Source: Punica granatum
Lineage: Eukaryota; Streptophyta; Magnoliopsida; Myrtales; Lythraceae
Direction of reading: 5' to 3'
NCBI RefSeq assembly: GCF_007655135.1
Contig: NC_045132.1
Coordinates: 20,144,354 to 20,208,353 of the forward strand
Length of the DNA: 64,000 bases
The translations under genes were made by a program, and so were the position numbers. The notes beneath the pieces are model-generated. The model had not been told where the DNA came from. It ran no database searches and was given only the letters and a program-made list of their open reading frames with translations. Positions 1 to 11,754 of this stretch are shown here, one piece after another (the stretch's first letter is position 1; every line of letters begins with the position of its first letter).

Positions 1-3000
1 CTTGTTAATCTTAGCAACATTATTTTAGTATGCCTTTGACCACCTTCCTATTATATGCATACGCACTTTTTTTTTAATGAATATACATATATACGCACTT
101 ATATATTATCAAAATATGAAACAGGATCTCAATCAAAAGTATATTGTTTATTAATCCTTGACATCGCCTATAATTAACCAAATTCAATGAACTTACTCCG
201 TGAAATTTTTTTTATTTAATTAATTAAGGCAGCAGCATTGATTATCTTTTTATAAGGGCCAATGTTTTATTAATTTACAACTAATACCGCTTACAGCAGT
301 GACATTTCGAATCACCAGAGTTAGAATATTCATTTTATACTCGTAAAAAATTAAGCCCCAGGGAGATGTATAGGAACAAATAATACAGAAAAAGAATGCC
401 CAAGGGAAAAGGAAAAAGAGAGTATCAAGTGGCAGCAGGGAGATTGGGGGCACGTTCTATGCTATTTGGAAAATTTTAATATTTAGATTTACACAATGAT
501 AATTACCATTAGGACCTCTTAATTACATATATATATAGATTACAACCCAAATTCTACCGTGCATAATTTTGATTTTTCCACACTGTACAAAACTAATATG
601 AGCCCTTAGATCTCCCATCATTTAATATGGACCGTCCATTTTAAATAATATTTTGTAAGTATTTTCATTCTTTACTTTCTGATTTTCATCCTACAAACCT
701 TTAATAATGTTACAAATTAGCCATCACGTATGGACCGATGAGGAAGTGCCACGTCATCGACCATAAACCACTCGTCGAACCGACTATGTAATTTGTTCTC
801 AAAATCATCTCTTTCACACTCAAGGCTACATTTTTATGATTCGAATTGGAATGATAGCCGGAGATGAGAATTCTGATTAAAAAGGTTGCTTGATTCAACG
901 AATGTATTCAATTGTAACATGGTGACGGATTTGGTTTCGAGATCTGATGTGTCTGTTTGCTATCAATTCTGTGGGTTTTTGTACGAGCTCATCATACATG
1001 AGCTGATGTTTCTTCCCGGCACAATTTAAGCGTTTTAATAATGTTTGTGTGAGCTCAAGATAGAAAGCAACAACCTTTAAGTCAGCTAATTAGCCTTTTT
1101 TTTTGTCTATACATGCATATTTCATATTATTGGCCCTTGATTGAACATTGTAGACAACGAAGTAAAAATAAATTTTTTACAACAACAAAGCTCAGATATC
1201 AACTAAGGTCGACAAGGGCATAGAGGAACATGAGATTGCCGAACCTTGAAGATGGTAGAGAAGAGAACTGGTGGGTGGGGTCAAAGGCAATGAGATGGCT
1301 AAGGTCTACTGTCTCCATTGTTCTCTCCACAGCACGAAGCTCTCCGGATTTGTGACGAGACTGAAGGCTGATGGAAATAATTGTGAATAAAAATAACATT
1401 TTATATAACAAAGGGATCGGAATATGATTTTTCAGGGGTATTTTTGAAAATTTTAAATTTATAAAAATAGACTATCCAAATTAGATTGGGAAGAATTTAA
1501 GGTCGAAATTAGTTACGTATAGTATGGAAAAATTTAAAAGTATGCACCGAAAAAGCAAGATGGATTACAAATATTAAGTTAAGGGCTAGTGGGGGAAGAA
1601 ACTGCAGGCGCATCAGAACAATAAGCCCACTGTATAGAAAATGCGGGAAGCAGAATCAAAACCAGTTTTGATTTGTCTGCTGAAGAAAAAATTAATCAAT
1701 AAAACAAGTAGTTCTCTGTCTTGCTAAATTATATAAAAAATAAATAAAATTGTAGAATTTAAAGATGTACTTACTTTTAGAATTGTATACCCCATTTAAT
1801 ATTTTTCATTAATTTTTTCAATTTTTGCATTGAATTTCCATTTTTATCCTTTTTATTGGGATTTTCATTGATTTTTTTAATTACAAAAAAAAAAATAGTA
1901 TTAAAAACAACGACATGATTAAACATAACATCCGGCATATGAGAGGGAGATGAAATGAAGGAGGAATAAACCACACCTACAGGAGCGACTTCCTGTTCAC
2001 CGGTAAAAAAAGGGGTGATTTTCTTGGACAAGATCTAAGTTTGGATCAACCTGAAGTTAAGTGAGAGAATACTCAATATCGAACTACTAGCATGCTTGTC
2101 TAGCTGATTTGATCTGTTTCGCGGACTTATATTGTATTTAAGGGAATGTGAAAATTAGTCTGACGACGGAAAAATGATGCTGTGGGAATTGGGCAACACA
2201 ACTACTCGTCGGCAATGGTGACTAGTGTTGGGCAGGACAGTGGTGGGTTATCTTTATTTATTTATTTATTCTTTCTTTTTGATTTTTTTTTGTATTTTTT
2301 GATATTTACTTTTAGATATTAATACGTGAACCTGGTACGAGACGACCCAAACTGCTAATTAGCGACTATCGACCCCGGGCAGCCATGGACGCAGGAGAAC
2401 AAAAGATAAGAAGACTTTCTTGTCGTGTTAGAGCGAGACGAAGGGTTATGTGGCGCCACGCGCACGCAGGCTGATGTCCCTTGGGCCTGTGCTGGCCAGG
2501 CGCCCTTCTATTTTTAATATCTTGAATTTTCTCTTTCTGGTTTTTATTATTAAAATTTTGTCCCTGGAATTTTCCGCTGTTTCTTTTCCTTCCCCGTTGA
2601 AACCGTGTTTTTCTAATTTTGGCGATTCTTTTCTTCTCCTTTTATAAGAAAATTCTTCTTTTTTTTCAAGGATTTTCTTCACACGTTAACATTCTCTTTG
2701 CAAATCTCGCATATATCCTTCTTCCATCATTTCCTCCCTCATATTAATATGTAATTTCTATTACATTACTTTCGATATTCTTTTCTACATTTTAAATCAT
2801 CTATATATATATATATATATATGCTAGTGCTACATATTGCTCACCAACAGTAAACATTATTTTCTTGGGAAGATAATTAAGATGACCATTCTTCTTGACT
2901 ATGAAAGTTCAAGAGGATAGTTTACTCGATCAAGGCGACGTCCTTCGAAATGAAAGAACTATAGTTTTTAATCAGTAGACAAAAACAACGAGCTGATTAT

Positions 3001-4584
3001 GCAATGCGTAACTAGCAATCCAAAATCCAATTATGGATTCATCGGTAAGAAAAGAAAGTAGAAAAAGCTCCTTGACAGACAAGAAAAAGTCCCGCTTTAG
3101 TACTCTATCAATAAGGAGGATGGAATCCTAGAGTGAGATCACTATTTGTTACGACTTATTAATTTAAATCGTTAAATTATAATTATTGGTAAGAGTACAT
3201 AAATAAATAATTTGATCATTTAAGGAAAAAAAAAGTAATGGTATCACGTAATAATCACGTAGTAGAATTTCTCCCAAATAAATGGAAATAAAGTTCTTTC
3301 ATTTCAATTTCGAGCAACACCTAGTGGCGGTCAATGGCGATTGTCGCAAGCACGTATTCCCACGGAAATTGAAATGAGACTGAAGGGAACTGTCCAATGA
3401 GACTGAAGGGAACTTTCTTCCAACTTACCGGAGCAAAAGAAGAAAAGGAAGGCCGTGTCTTAACAACGAAGCATAACGCTTGACAAACGGTACCGTGAGG
3501 GAATAGCTTTTACCTTCAATATAGAGATTTAAGATTTATTAGAAATACCTGTGACTAAAGTCAAACTGAGACGTCTGTAACTAGAGCCAAGCTGAGAGAT
3601 TTGATTGTGAATTAGTATCAATTATTATTATATTGGGGATAATATTTCGTGTTTTCGTCAAGATAAAAAGAATAGGAACGCTCTCCTATTGCTTAGTCCT
3701 TTTTCATTTGTCCTGCTCTCCAACTTGCGTTTTGATCAACGTCGTCATTTCCTTTACTAGTTCCACGAATCTGACCCAAAAAATAAATAATTTCATTAGG
3801 AAAAAATAGATTTTTAGAGCGAGAAAGGGGTATAATATTATGCCCACACTGTCTCGTGGTATTGAAGAAATTTCAGATTTGTTAATCGTGATGGGATTAC
3901 CTGTGCATGTTTATAATTAGGTTTTTTATTTTCTTATATTAGACTCTTTCATCTCCCTTATAACCAGCAAAAGGAAATAGTCTATATTTATCACATACGA
4001 AAATAAACCTTTAAAATTTAACAAAAAAATATAAAAATAAGAAGCTTTAACCAGTCCAATGATTCGTTCTAAAAAAAAATGTTGTACAGTGAACATAAAA
4101 ATTAAGAAATTTTACGTTCAAATTCTCTAATTATGAAACCACTGAAATTTTCCATCTCGCATCTCTGATCACTAAGCTCACAAGCTTTTCTTAATTATAA
4201 CCAAAAATAGTCCTCTAGATCTTTCTTTTTTTAATAGTCATGTCTCCCCCTTCTAATTAATTTGTTTGATAATCCATATATTTGTATTCTTTTTTTTTTT
4301 GGGTAAACCAAGACAATTTATTCAACCAAAAAAATTCTTAGTATCCTTTTTGGTGGATATAATTTTGTATACTACATATATACGTAGGAAAATGGGTGAA
4401 ACTGCTAGGAAAATGAAGAACAGTTTCGCCGAATAACCATTCAGCATTTCATACGCCAAAACATAACGGAATCTCTTAATTTCGCGTCATAGGACCACTC
4501 TAATTAATTGATCTTTTCTTTTTTTGGCATGCACCATGTGATATTTGAAGATATAGTGCCCCTAAATATTCAAATTATAATTTC
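1..4584. other. Intergenic stretch without a recognisable gene
   Basis: AT-rich DNA with only short chance ORFs and no recognised domain. It contains a (TA)n run near 2800-2822, a 19-base phrase repeated directly at about 3373-3412, and a degenerate repeat around 3545-3600. A slightly GC-richer patch lies at about 2440-2520 but shows no protein similarity I recognise. The last few hundred bases should include the distal promoter of the downstream LOB-domain gene. Confidence 0.5.
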
Positions 4585-4690
4585 TCAGCTAATCCACTGA
4601 AGAGTAAAACTGCTCTCTCAATTGTAAATTTTTTCTATTTACAAATTCGAACCTAAACTTTACTTAAGTAAAATGGATGCTGAATTACCT
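4585..4690 (-). repeat. SINE-like family B, diverged fragment
   Basis: On the minus strand it carries the family B order: a box-B-like region around a tttacttaagtaaa core, then the A/T-rich 'mini-exon-like' phrase and a lysine-poor tail. Both ends are blurred and no target duplication is visible. It lies just upstream of the LOB-domain gene promoter. Confidence 0.35.
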
Positions 4691-4746
4691 AAATCAACTC
4701 AAGAGGATAATTAAACTTTTCTTTGGGAGAAGTCGACCTCTCTATG

Positions 4747-4753
4747 TATAAAT
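4747..4753 (+). promoter_or_regulatory. Probable TATA box of the LOB-domain gene
   Basis: A tataaat motif lies about 185 bp upstream of the chosen start codon, followed by a pyrimidine-rich leader. Position and composition fit a plant core promoter. No transcript evidence was available. Confidence 0.5.
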
Positions 4754-4809
4754 GCACCAGTCCATATAACCCGCATCAAGAGTCCGTACTATTTTGCCGG
4801 CCAAACACA

Positions 4810-4887
4810 GGCAAACTCCTCTTTCCCTCTCACTCCCTCCCTCCCTCCCTCTCTGAGCTCTCCCTCTCTCTCTCTCTCTCTCTCTCA
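4810..4887 (+). repeat. CT-rich leader with (CT)12 microsatellite
   Basis: A pyrimidine tract with ccct repeats followed by an uninterrupted (CT)n run (about 4862-4886) ends 50 bp before the LOB-domain gene start codon. Such Y-patches are common in plant 5' leaders. Length variation here could alter expression, which is inference. Confidence 0.7.
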
Positions 4888-4936
4888 AAGTTGAAGGTCT
4901 TTCTTCGGTGATCAGCTGGTGGATATAACGACGAGA

Positions 4937-5956
4937 ATGAGCTGCAATGGTTGCAGGGTGCTGAGGAAAGGGTGTAGCGACGACTGCGCGATTAGGCCGT
5001 GCCTACAGTGGATAAGCTCCCCTGATTCTCAGGCCAATGCCACCATGTTCCTCGCCAAGTTCTATGGCCGAGCCGGCCTCGTCAACCTCATCAGTGCTGG
5101 CTCCGAACATGTCCGCCCAGGTAATTAATTTGTAGTTGCACAGACATTGCATTGAGATATTTCACGTAATTACCTGATCATGAGCTAGAAGTATCTCGAG
5201 ATGCTGAAGAGCTTATGCTCAAACTGATTTTTAGTTTCAAATTGCATGAAAATCAGACCCTAATTTGTGAAAGTTTTGCTTTTAGCCTCAGCTCTTGATA
5301 TTTTATTTATAAAATATATATTTATTGCTAATATATGTATGATTGAAAGTTGTTCAATGGGGTTTGCAGCCATATTCAGGTCACTACTTTACGAGGCCTG
5401 TGGGCGGATCATAAACCCAATCTACGGTTCAGTCGGACTATTCTGGTCCGGAAACTGGAGCCAGTGCCACTCCGCTGTCAATTCGGTCCTCAAGGGTTCC
5501 ACTCACTTCATGCGACACGTGACCCTCATCAACTCGGCCCAGCCCTTCCCCGCCCTCAAAACATATGATATCCGCCACAACCACAGGGCCACCAGTCCCG
5601 CCACCTCCTATGACATCCACAAGGTCCGGACAAGTCGTCCCCGCTTCAAACAGTCCATCCTTAGACCAACCGAATCCAAGCCGGCCAGCAGCCAGTGGCT
5701 TTACGACCCAACGAGCTGCGATTCCATTCAGGCTAGCCGGCTAGGCCCCAAAAGGGACAGCCTCGAAGGTATAGACAGCTTGTTATTTGCTGAGACCGTA
5801 GAGGCATTCCTAGTGAGCCGGTCTGGGCCTGACCGAGTTCTGAGATTCGACGGTCCAAAGAGTAGTACGGAGAATCATGTCGTGAAATTGGATCTGACCC
5901 TAGGAATCGGGGCACATGCCGACGCGTGCATGGCTGAGTTAGCGGATCATCACTGA
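4937..5956 (+). CDS. LBD41: Class II LOB domain-containing protein (LBD41/42 type), two exons
   Basis: Exons 4937-5120 and 5370-5956, joined at a GT-AG intron in phase 1, give 256 residues. The start is the first in-frame ATG directly before the SCNGC motif; the open frame extends upstream only through a GTG. The N-terminal zinc-finger-like block has C3, C6, C13 and C17 in the CX2CX6CX3C spacing. The GAS block follows (FYGRAGL near 42-48), then the class II second-exon block with LLYEACGR and [10 protein letters not shown]-terminal LDLTL (about 235-239) matches an EAR-type repression motif. LOB-domain proteins are plant-specific nuclear DNA-binding regulators; class II members (LBD37-42) repress anthocyanin or nitrogen-response genes or act in hypoxia and metabolism. 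Assignment to the LBD41/42 branch comes from the first-exon and [10 protein letters not shown] phrases and is not backed by a tree. The part between the domain and the EAR motif is poorly conserved. Confidence 0.93.
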
Positions 5957-6577
5957 GCGGTTTCAATGGATTATGAGAATTGATTAATGAACTCGGTTTA
6001 ATTCATCATCTGACTCGATCTTCACTTTCCTAGGGTAGTCGGAGAGTTTATTTAATTATGGCCTTTTCTCGTCTTTTTCATTTTTTGTTTTTTTCTCTCA
6101 GTTTTCTTCTAATTTCTTCTTTCGTTCATTTCCAATTTTCCACCCTAGATTATTTTTGCTCTTTCTGTTGGTCTTAATCCCATACATGTTCTTATTAAGT
6201 TGGGCTTGAGGGAGTTTCCGTGGGTATATATAGCAATAGCATTCGCAAAGCACCGATGGCTTATAGTGGAAGACTGGAACTGATTGCCTATATATATAGT
6301 TTTTCGAGTAATCAGATTGCCTATACTTACACAAACTACAACAATTTATTGAGTAATTTATGTAAATATTTGTCGAGTGCTTTCGGCTGAGCTTAGCCTT
6401 AATTTTCATGGTTCTTTTGATATTGCGCCACAATTTAATAGCAGATTATAATTATGATTTCGGGATCAAAATTGTAAAGCAAGTCAATTAACTATGAAAG
6501 TGGCCACTATGTAAGCAATTTAATTAGTACCGAATTCGTGTATTAATTATCACAATTCACACTACATGAAATCGTGT
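5957..6577. other. 3' flank of the LOB-domain gene
   Basis: AT-rich DNA directly after the stop codon, expected to hold the 3' UTR and polyadenylation site. No second gene is visible. A short minus-strand ORF here (6098-6433) has no recognisable domain and looks random. The stretch ends at the target duplication of the TRIM element. Confidence 0.5.
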
Positions 6578-6719
6578 TGTTAAATTTCTATCGGACTTAC
6601 ATGAGATTGGACTCAACTTTAACTCAAAAGTTCGAACTATTAAGTTGTGAGACTCAGTTCCATATAAACCCTCTATTTTCCTTTTCTTTGCCTTGTGGGG
6701 GATTTCTCTGTTCTCAACA
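6578..6719 (-). repeat. TRIM 3' terminal repeat (left)
   Basis: A 142-bp repeat, TG...CA bounded, matching 7203-7343 with scattered substitutions. It is the 3' LTR for the minus-strand orientation. Confidence 0.85.
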
Positions 6720-7091
6720 CCCGCCCTCATGTGGTATTTTTTCCCTCTCTTTGCCTACACATGCCACACGAACCTTAACTACCGGCCCTCAACAACTTAC
6801 TTCAAGTCAGGCTCTTCTCTCTACTGGACTCGGGCCTTTAACTACCTCGAGGTGGGCTTTTCTCTTTCACATTGGGCGAGGGGAGTCAACGGGATTTCTC
6901 CGTTCTCAATACCCGCCCTCATGTAGCACCGTGTGGTCATTTTTACTCTCTTTGCCTATACATGCCACGTGAACCTTAACTACTATCCCTCAACAACTTA
7001 CCTCAAGCCGGACTTTTCTCTCTATTGGACTTGGGCTTTTAACTACCTCGAGGTGGGCTTTTTTCGTTCATACTCGGGCGAGGGGGGTCAA
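6701..7091 (-). repeat. 192-bp tandem duplication inside the TRIM
   Basis: Two diverged copies (about 6701-6890 and 6892-7091) share the same order of phrases, from gatttctc.gttctcaa to gcgagggg.gtcaac. The unit begins with the last bases of the LTR, so the duplication spans the LTR/interior junction. Confidence 0.8.
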
Positions 7092-7202
7092 CTACTACGA
7101 GGCGGACTTCCACTTTTGGATCGCACTTCATCGGCGTAGTGCGACTCCTCACACATAGGTGCGTGCATGCCCCTAAGATCGTTATCATGGGTTTTGATAT
7201 CA

Positions 7203-7343
7203 TGCTAAATTTCTACCTGACTCACATGGGCTTGAGCTCAATTTCAATTCAAAAGTTCGAGCTATCAAGTTGTAAGACTCAATTCCATATAAACTCTCTA
7301 TTTTTCCTTTCTTTGCTCACGTGGGATTTCTTTGTTTTCAACA
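7203..7343 (-). repeat. TRIM 5' terminal repeat (right)
   Basis: A 141-bp partner of 6578-6719. The degenerate primer-binding site abuts its inner edge, which marks it as the 5' LTR for the minus strand. Confidence 0.85.
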
Positions 7344-7348
7344 CGTGT

Positions 7349-8204
7349 GATTTCTGATGGCCATAGGGGACGAGAAGTGATCAAAAGATTGTCGTAAAAT
7401 CAAATTTTCAGACGAACTTCCCTTAGATTTTTGACGGACAAGATTACATCGAAAAAACCTTAGTCGAAACGGTTTGCGATAGCTTACCAACAATAATTTT
7501 CATCGTTAATTATCGACGACTGGGACAAAGCCACATGTCCCTTTAGGGAGCAATTGTTCCCCCCCCTGATTTTGCAAAAGTTTAATGAACTGATTATAAA
7601 GATTTTGGAATTATAAGATTTGCTCCATAAAAAGTACCAAAGCATACCCGAGTTATGTGCAGAATTAAAAATAAGTTTATATTGAAAATCGTAAACACCC
7701 AAATAAAATATTGTATAAATAATTTTTCGTTATTCGCATTACATACGAATTTTTATTTTCCACTTTTGTTGTAAGTATTACAAAAAATGATGAAAAATTA
7801 TTTTAAAATTGTGTCGCTTAAGTTATGAGAAAAAGCGAAGAGAAATATTTAAGGTGAGAAAGATGTGAAAGAGATATGGAATGAGAGAATAGTAAGTGGT
7901 GGGACAAAATTGTGAAAAAAAATGGGAGAGAATATTTTATACAATGACTAAAATATCAAAAATTAGTTTCTTTCTAATTGTATTATTACTTTTTAAAAGG
8001 GTGATTGAGTAATTTCATCATATTTATTTTTTGTATTTTTATGAGTAACATTACAAAACACAATTTTCCCTTAAATATATAGTATGGATACATGCTCCCA
8101 AAAAAAAATTCACCACTTTATTTTGCCTTCATAATTATCTTACAACTCCTTAAAAAGTTAAAATTTTTAGCTCACTTCTACCTAATTGAGAGCGAATTAA
8201 CCTA
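7349..8204. other. Intergenic stretch, no gene seen
   Basis: AT-rich DNA with short random ORFs only. A moderately GC-balanced patch at 7365-7530 has cgacg-type phrases like those of decayed DNA-transposon ends, but no matching partner was found. Confidence 0.4.
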
Positions 8205-8345
8205 CCTTTTTTTTTTGCCATGTGTACCTTAGTGTCCGAAACTCTAATAGGCCCGAGTAATTCAGTTCAGTTTAGGTCGACTCACTAAATAGTAAATTCT
8301 CTCATTCAAAGATTTTTTTTCTATTTACAAGAAAATCTTGATTAT
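8205..8345 (-). repeat. SINE-like family B copy
   Basis: Reverse orientation: a poly-T tail complement at the left, then the family phrase gtgtccgaaactctaatagg and a decayed tRNA-like head ending near 8345. No clear target duplication was found. Confidence 0.5.
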
Positions 8346-9282
8346 AAGCTTAAGAAGTTTCATAGATCAATAAAAAATTTACTTTATTAATATAGAAAAT
8401 CCTCCTTATATAACTCCTTGAAAATATTTGTAGATGTTTCTTCTAAATATAATAAGTTTTGATCTGTCTTCACAATTTTTATACGATAATTGTAGTTGTA
8501 TATATAAAGATTGCCCTTCCTGTAAAAATAAAAATAAAAAGTAAAAATTCCAGCTGTAAGAGAAGGGGACAGAGCACGAAAATTTAAGCTCCGAGTGGTG
8601 ATGGGAGATGGGGAAACACATACTGGTCAGATTCCCTTTCTTCAGAAAACTGAATCTTATTCTATGATTTCTATTTTTCAGTCATAGTCCTCAACTTATT
8701 TTAATGAGGAGTTCAGGCTAATGCTTGTTTATCTGCGATTATTGAACCCACAAGTATCGTTTGTGGTGTTTAGTTTTTCTTATTTGCTGGTTTAGATGCA
8801 TGATGCTTCTCCTATTTTTGCTCCTATTGTTGGTAAACCGCTATTTTTAACTCCTTAGATTTATTAAGTAAAGAATGATGCTTTACTCTACATTGTTTGT
8901 TTTGTTATTCAGTTCAGGGAAGTCCGTGTCGTATTGTTCTTGTATTGTAGGGAGTGTTCGAGTAGTTTAAATTTCTCATGTGGCCTAAACAGTGCATATG
9001 TTATCTGTGTGCACTAGGTCAAAAGCGTGGGAGCAAATTAAGGTAACTGTAGTGTATAATTAAATGTCACAAAAGGCCCAAAGTCCAATCCCAAGTTGAG
9101 CTTTTTTTATTGAATTATATCTTCAACCTCGGCTATTAAATATTGAGTTTCAATTGGATTAAGGCCCAAAAAATTCAAGTTGATAAGTGGTAATACCAAA
9201 ATCTCATATAAACGAATATTTATTCGTTTATATTTTACATGTGAGATTAATATTCTCAACATTAAAACTGTTACTTGATATA
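8346..9282. other. Intergenic stretch, no gene seen
   Basis: No domain-bearing ORF. aggccca/tggcct-type motifs at about 9074-9080 and 9162-9170 resemble site II promoter elements, but no gene follows. Confidence 0.4.
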
Positions 9283-9422
9283 AAAGTTTTATTATCCTGG
9301 TCTCTTACTTGTGTTAGTATATTTGTCTATCTCACAGTTATATATATGATCTAAAGTTTTATTATCCCGGTCTCTTACTCCTGTTAGGATATTTGTCTAT
9401 CTCACAGCTCTATATATAATCT
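9283..9422. repeat. 70-bp tandem duplication
   Basis: Two copies (about 9283-9352 and 9353-9422) share aaagttttattatcc.gg, tctcttact, tatttgtctatctcacag and a TA-rich end. About six differences are visible. Confidence 0.85.
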
Positions 9423-9440
9423 GTCAATCATTTCTTCCCA

Positions 9441-9465
9441 GCTATATATATATATATATATATAT
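9441..9465. repeat. (TA)n microsatellite
   Basis: About eleven TA units beside the left end of TIR element D1. Confidence 0.8.
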
Positions 9466-9490
9466 TCTATAAAGTGCTTTTATTTAGGAT

Positions 9491-9771
9491 CTTTCTAGCA
9501 TGACATCGAATCACCGTAACACAATTGGTACATTCAGTTCAAGCGTTAGCACTTCAGTTCTAGTGATTAATACTTTTAATGATCGTGATTAGTACAAGTC
9601 TTTTTTCACTTGTAATTTCAATTTAAATGTTTAATATTACGGTTGATGTGTTTAATATTTTGTATAATCCATCACAAATAATAAAAGTACTAAATACTTT
9701 AACTGAAATATCAAACATTTAACTTAAAATACTAAGCGTGTCATCGTAACTCGGTATCATGTTAGAATTTT
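9491..9771. mobile_element. TIR element, family D (MITE-like), copy 1
   Basis: The left end ttctagcatgacatcg and the reverse complement of the right end (attctaacatgataccg) form an imperfect terminal inverted repeat of about 30 bp. A second copy lies at 15466-15711. There is no coding content, and the superfamily is not assignable without a clear target duplication. Confidence 0.6.
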
Positions 9772-10640
9772 CTTAGTTAACTTTCAAACATTCACAATCA
9801 TGTTTGCTGTTATGTGTAAAGCTAAGTATTGGATTGATGTCTCAATTTACCTTTTCAGCCCAACTGTCAGGTTTTTACTCCAGAAAAGTTGGATCCTGCT
9901 TTCAGTCGGATATGCACTTGTGTGGTTTTGTAACTATTTATTTGCATGCCATTGAGATCCTCTACTTAATCGGAGTTTAAAGATTATGATCAGAAGAGGT
10001 TTGTGAAAGGAACCTTACGGTGCGGATGGACATATATTACTTTTATATGATATCAATACACGTGCTATTCCACTAGTGTATGTATATATATATAAATAAG
10101 AAGCAGAGACATGGTGGACCCATTTTGATGGTCTCAAATACTTGAACTGTTGAATGAAATTGTCTTTTTTACCTAGTTTTAATTATTTGAAATTTAATTT
10201 TGTAAATAGATATAACTGATCAAATGAGACAATCTATAAAATATGTTAATCATTAGTATAATCTAATAAGATGCAGATATTATGGGATATTTTTTGTTTT
10301 ACTTTTTTTAAATATATTTTAAACGTACGAAAGCTTTTGTCTAGAACTTTTTATTTTATAATATTATTTGATAATTATGATTTTTTTAAAATTTAATCTA
10401 GAATAAGTACTGAGAAAATTTAGTTATGTATAAAATAATTTTATAATATTTTTATATGAATCTTGGACGATTTTTGAATGATTAATATTCAAAATTGAAT
10501 AACAATATCGTCTAATCGAGATCATCTATATTCCAAATGGGCAAAGAAAAGTGGTTGGGATAACTTTCCTTCTCCCATATTACGTATAAGAAAATAATAC
10601 GATTAACTAATAGCTGCTAGATTAGAAAGAAGTTACGGTA
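9772..10640. other. AT-rich spacer with a dispersed repeat
   Basis: No gene. The part from about 10185 to 10470 matches 19180-19632 in phrase order (aatttaattttgtaaata, caatctataaaatatgtt, then a later tta.gta.aaa.aattttta block), so it is a dispersed AT-rich repeat of unknown class. Confidence 0.5.
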
Positions 10641-10649
10641 AATTAGCAA

Positions 10650-11396
10650 TTTCACGCCTTACCTTTAACTCCCTCCCTTGATGAACGCCCTCACTGTTGC
10701 CTCAGTGACACGATGACTTGCCAACTCATCAGACTTTTCCAAGTGGATTGGAACCTTCAGCTCATGATTATTTACTAGCACCAATCGATGCCAAGAGCCG
10801 ATCATCTGGAAACGGGTGGGCTTGTTTCTGAGCCCATGAGAATGTCTGGAGAGCCCTGTCAGGAAGACCCATATAACATAATTCCCGCGCAGTCGATGAC
10901 AGGGAACCCTTTCTCAGAAAAGGAGCGCACTTGTCAAGAACTGCCGAGACTTTTTCCTCCAAAGGGAGGTCTCTAATCTCCCTTGCAAGCTCAATAAGGA
11001 AACCCGGGTTCTGGCAAACTTGCTCAGACACAGATGCACGAGGGGAAACCGGACCGAAGACACCAGCTTCATATGCTTTTATGAGGCAGGGAGCCCCAAA
11101 GGCCTGAGCTTGCATGGTAATGGGAGTGACAAAGGCCTCTCTCGTTGCAACTTCCCGGGCTTCTGCGGAACTCTTCCCTGGAAAAGGGACGATATTGCTT
11201 CAACCTCATCCAGTTCCCAAACAGCACCAGCTTCTTCCGTTTTGCCGTCTTTGGATTCTACAAAACTCGCATGTGGTTCCTCCTCGTCAGCTGTGGATCA
11301 GTTAGGGAGGGTTCACGGTCAGTGGTTTTCTTCTCAATGAACAAGTTAGTCCCGAATTCCGAGGGCAGCTTGGAATTGGATCGCCGAGGATACTGA
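10650..11396 (-). pseudogene. Decayed pentatricopeptide-repeat (PPR) protein gene fragment
   Basis: Read on the minus strand from 11396 down, four consecutive stretches in different frames look like one protein. They are an N-terminal part ending in a stop near 11263; a part with EVEAISSLFQGR and KPGKLQRERPL; a longer part (about 11046-10775) with GLPDRALQTFSWAQ; and a final part with NHELKVPI and FIKGGS. The helix-turn-helix phrase GLPDRALQTFSWAQ is typical of a PPR unit. The order resembles a chloroplast-type PPR protein of the Arabidopsis At2g01860 kind (from memory, not searched). At least three frame changes and two stops separate the pieces and the remaining repeats are missing, so no functional product is expected. 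Confidence 0.65.
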
Positions 11397-11577
11397 TGGG
11401 GCGTTTGGTTTCAGAGTTAAAGTAATTTTGATTTAGATTTTGATTTTGATTGTGAAAAAAACAAATGAGATAGTATTATAAATTTGACTTGTGAAACATG
11501 TGTTTTTATTATGTAGTGGGTAGAGTTAAAATCAAAATCATGATTCAAAAATCATTTCATCAAATCAAACGGGCCCT
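11397..11577. mobile_element. Small TIR element (MITE-like)
   Basis: The left end ggggcgtttggttt and the reverse complement of the right end (gggcccgtttgattt) are inverted copies, with inner ttttgattttgatt blocks also mirrored. It abuts the PPR fragment. Termini of this type occur in Tourist/Harbinger or hAT MITEs, but no convincing target duplication was seen. Confidence 0.55.
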
Positions 11578-11754
11578 GGAGCTGATCGTCATTCCTCTTA
11601 TATACTCAGAATTTTCTTTTTATTTTTCTTCAACGTGAGGCAACGACTCCATCAGTTTTAAACCTATAATGGTTCTTGGATGGCCTTTCATGCTAGAGCG
11701 CCCAAAATCGAAACTAATCGGGATCTAACTCAACACGACTTTATATTCATAATA

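Larger units (their letters stand above)
6578..7343 (-). mobile_element. TRIM (miniature LTR retrotransposon), complete, with 5-bp target duplication
   Basis: Two direct repeats of about 141 bp (6578-6719 and 7203-7343) start with TG and end with CA. They enclose about 480 bp with no coding capacity. The bases cgtgt occur immediately outside both ends (6573-6577 and 7344-7348), a perfect 5-bp target duplication. Directly beside the right repeat, minus-strand tgatatcaaaac (7191-7202) is a degenerate initiator-Met-tRNA primer site. A purine-rich tgagggcggg lies inside the left repeat end on the same strand. Orientation is therefore minus. The interior holds a 192-bp tandem duplication. TRIMs are non-autonomous and depend on enzymes from full LTR retrotransposons. 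Confidence 0.85.

Noticed and set aside
1930..2015. Further family A copy
   Set aside because: Only the accggtaaaaaaa tail phrase matches; head and body do not.
5267..5369. Upstream extension of the LOB exon 2 frame
   Set aside because: The open frame runs back into the intron; the AG at 5368-5369 and the domain continuity with exon 1 place the exon start at 5370.
6701..7091. CRISPR-like or satellite array
   Set aside because: Only two 192-bp units inside a TRIM; no short regular repeats and plant context.
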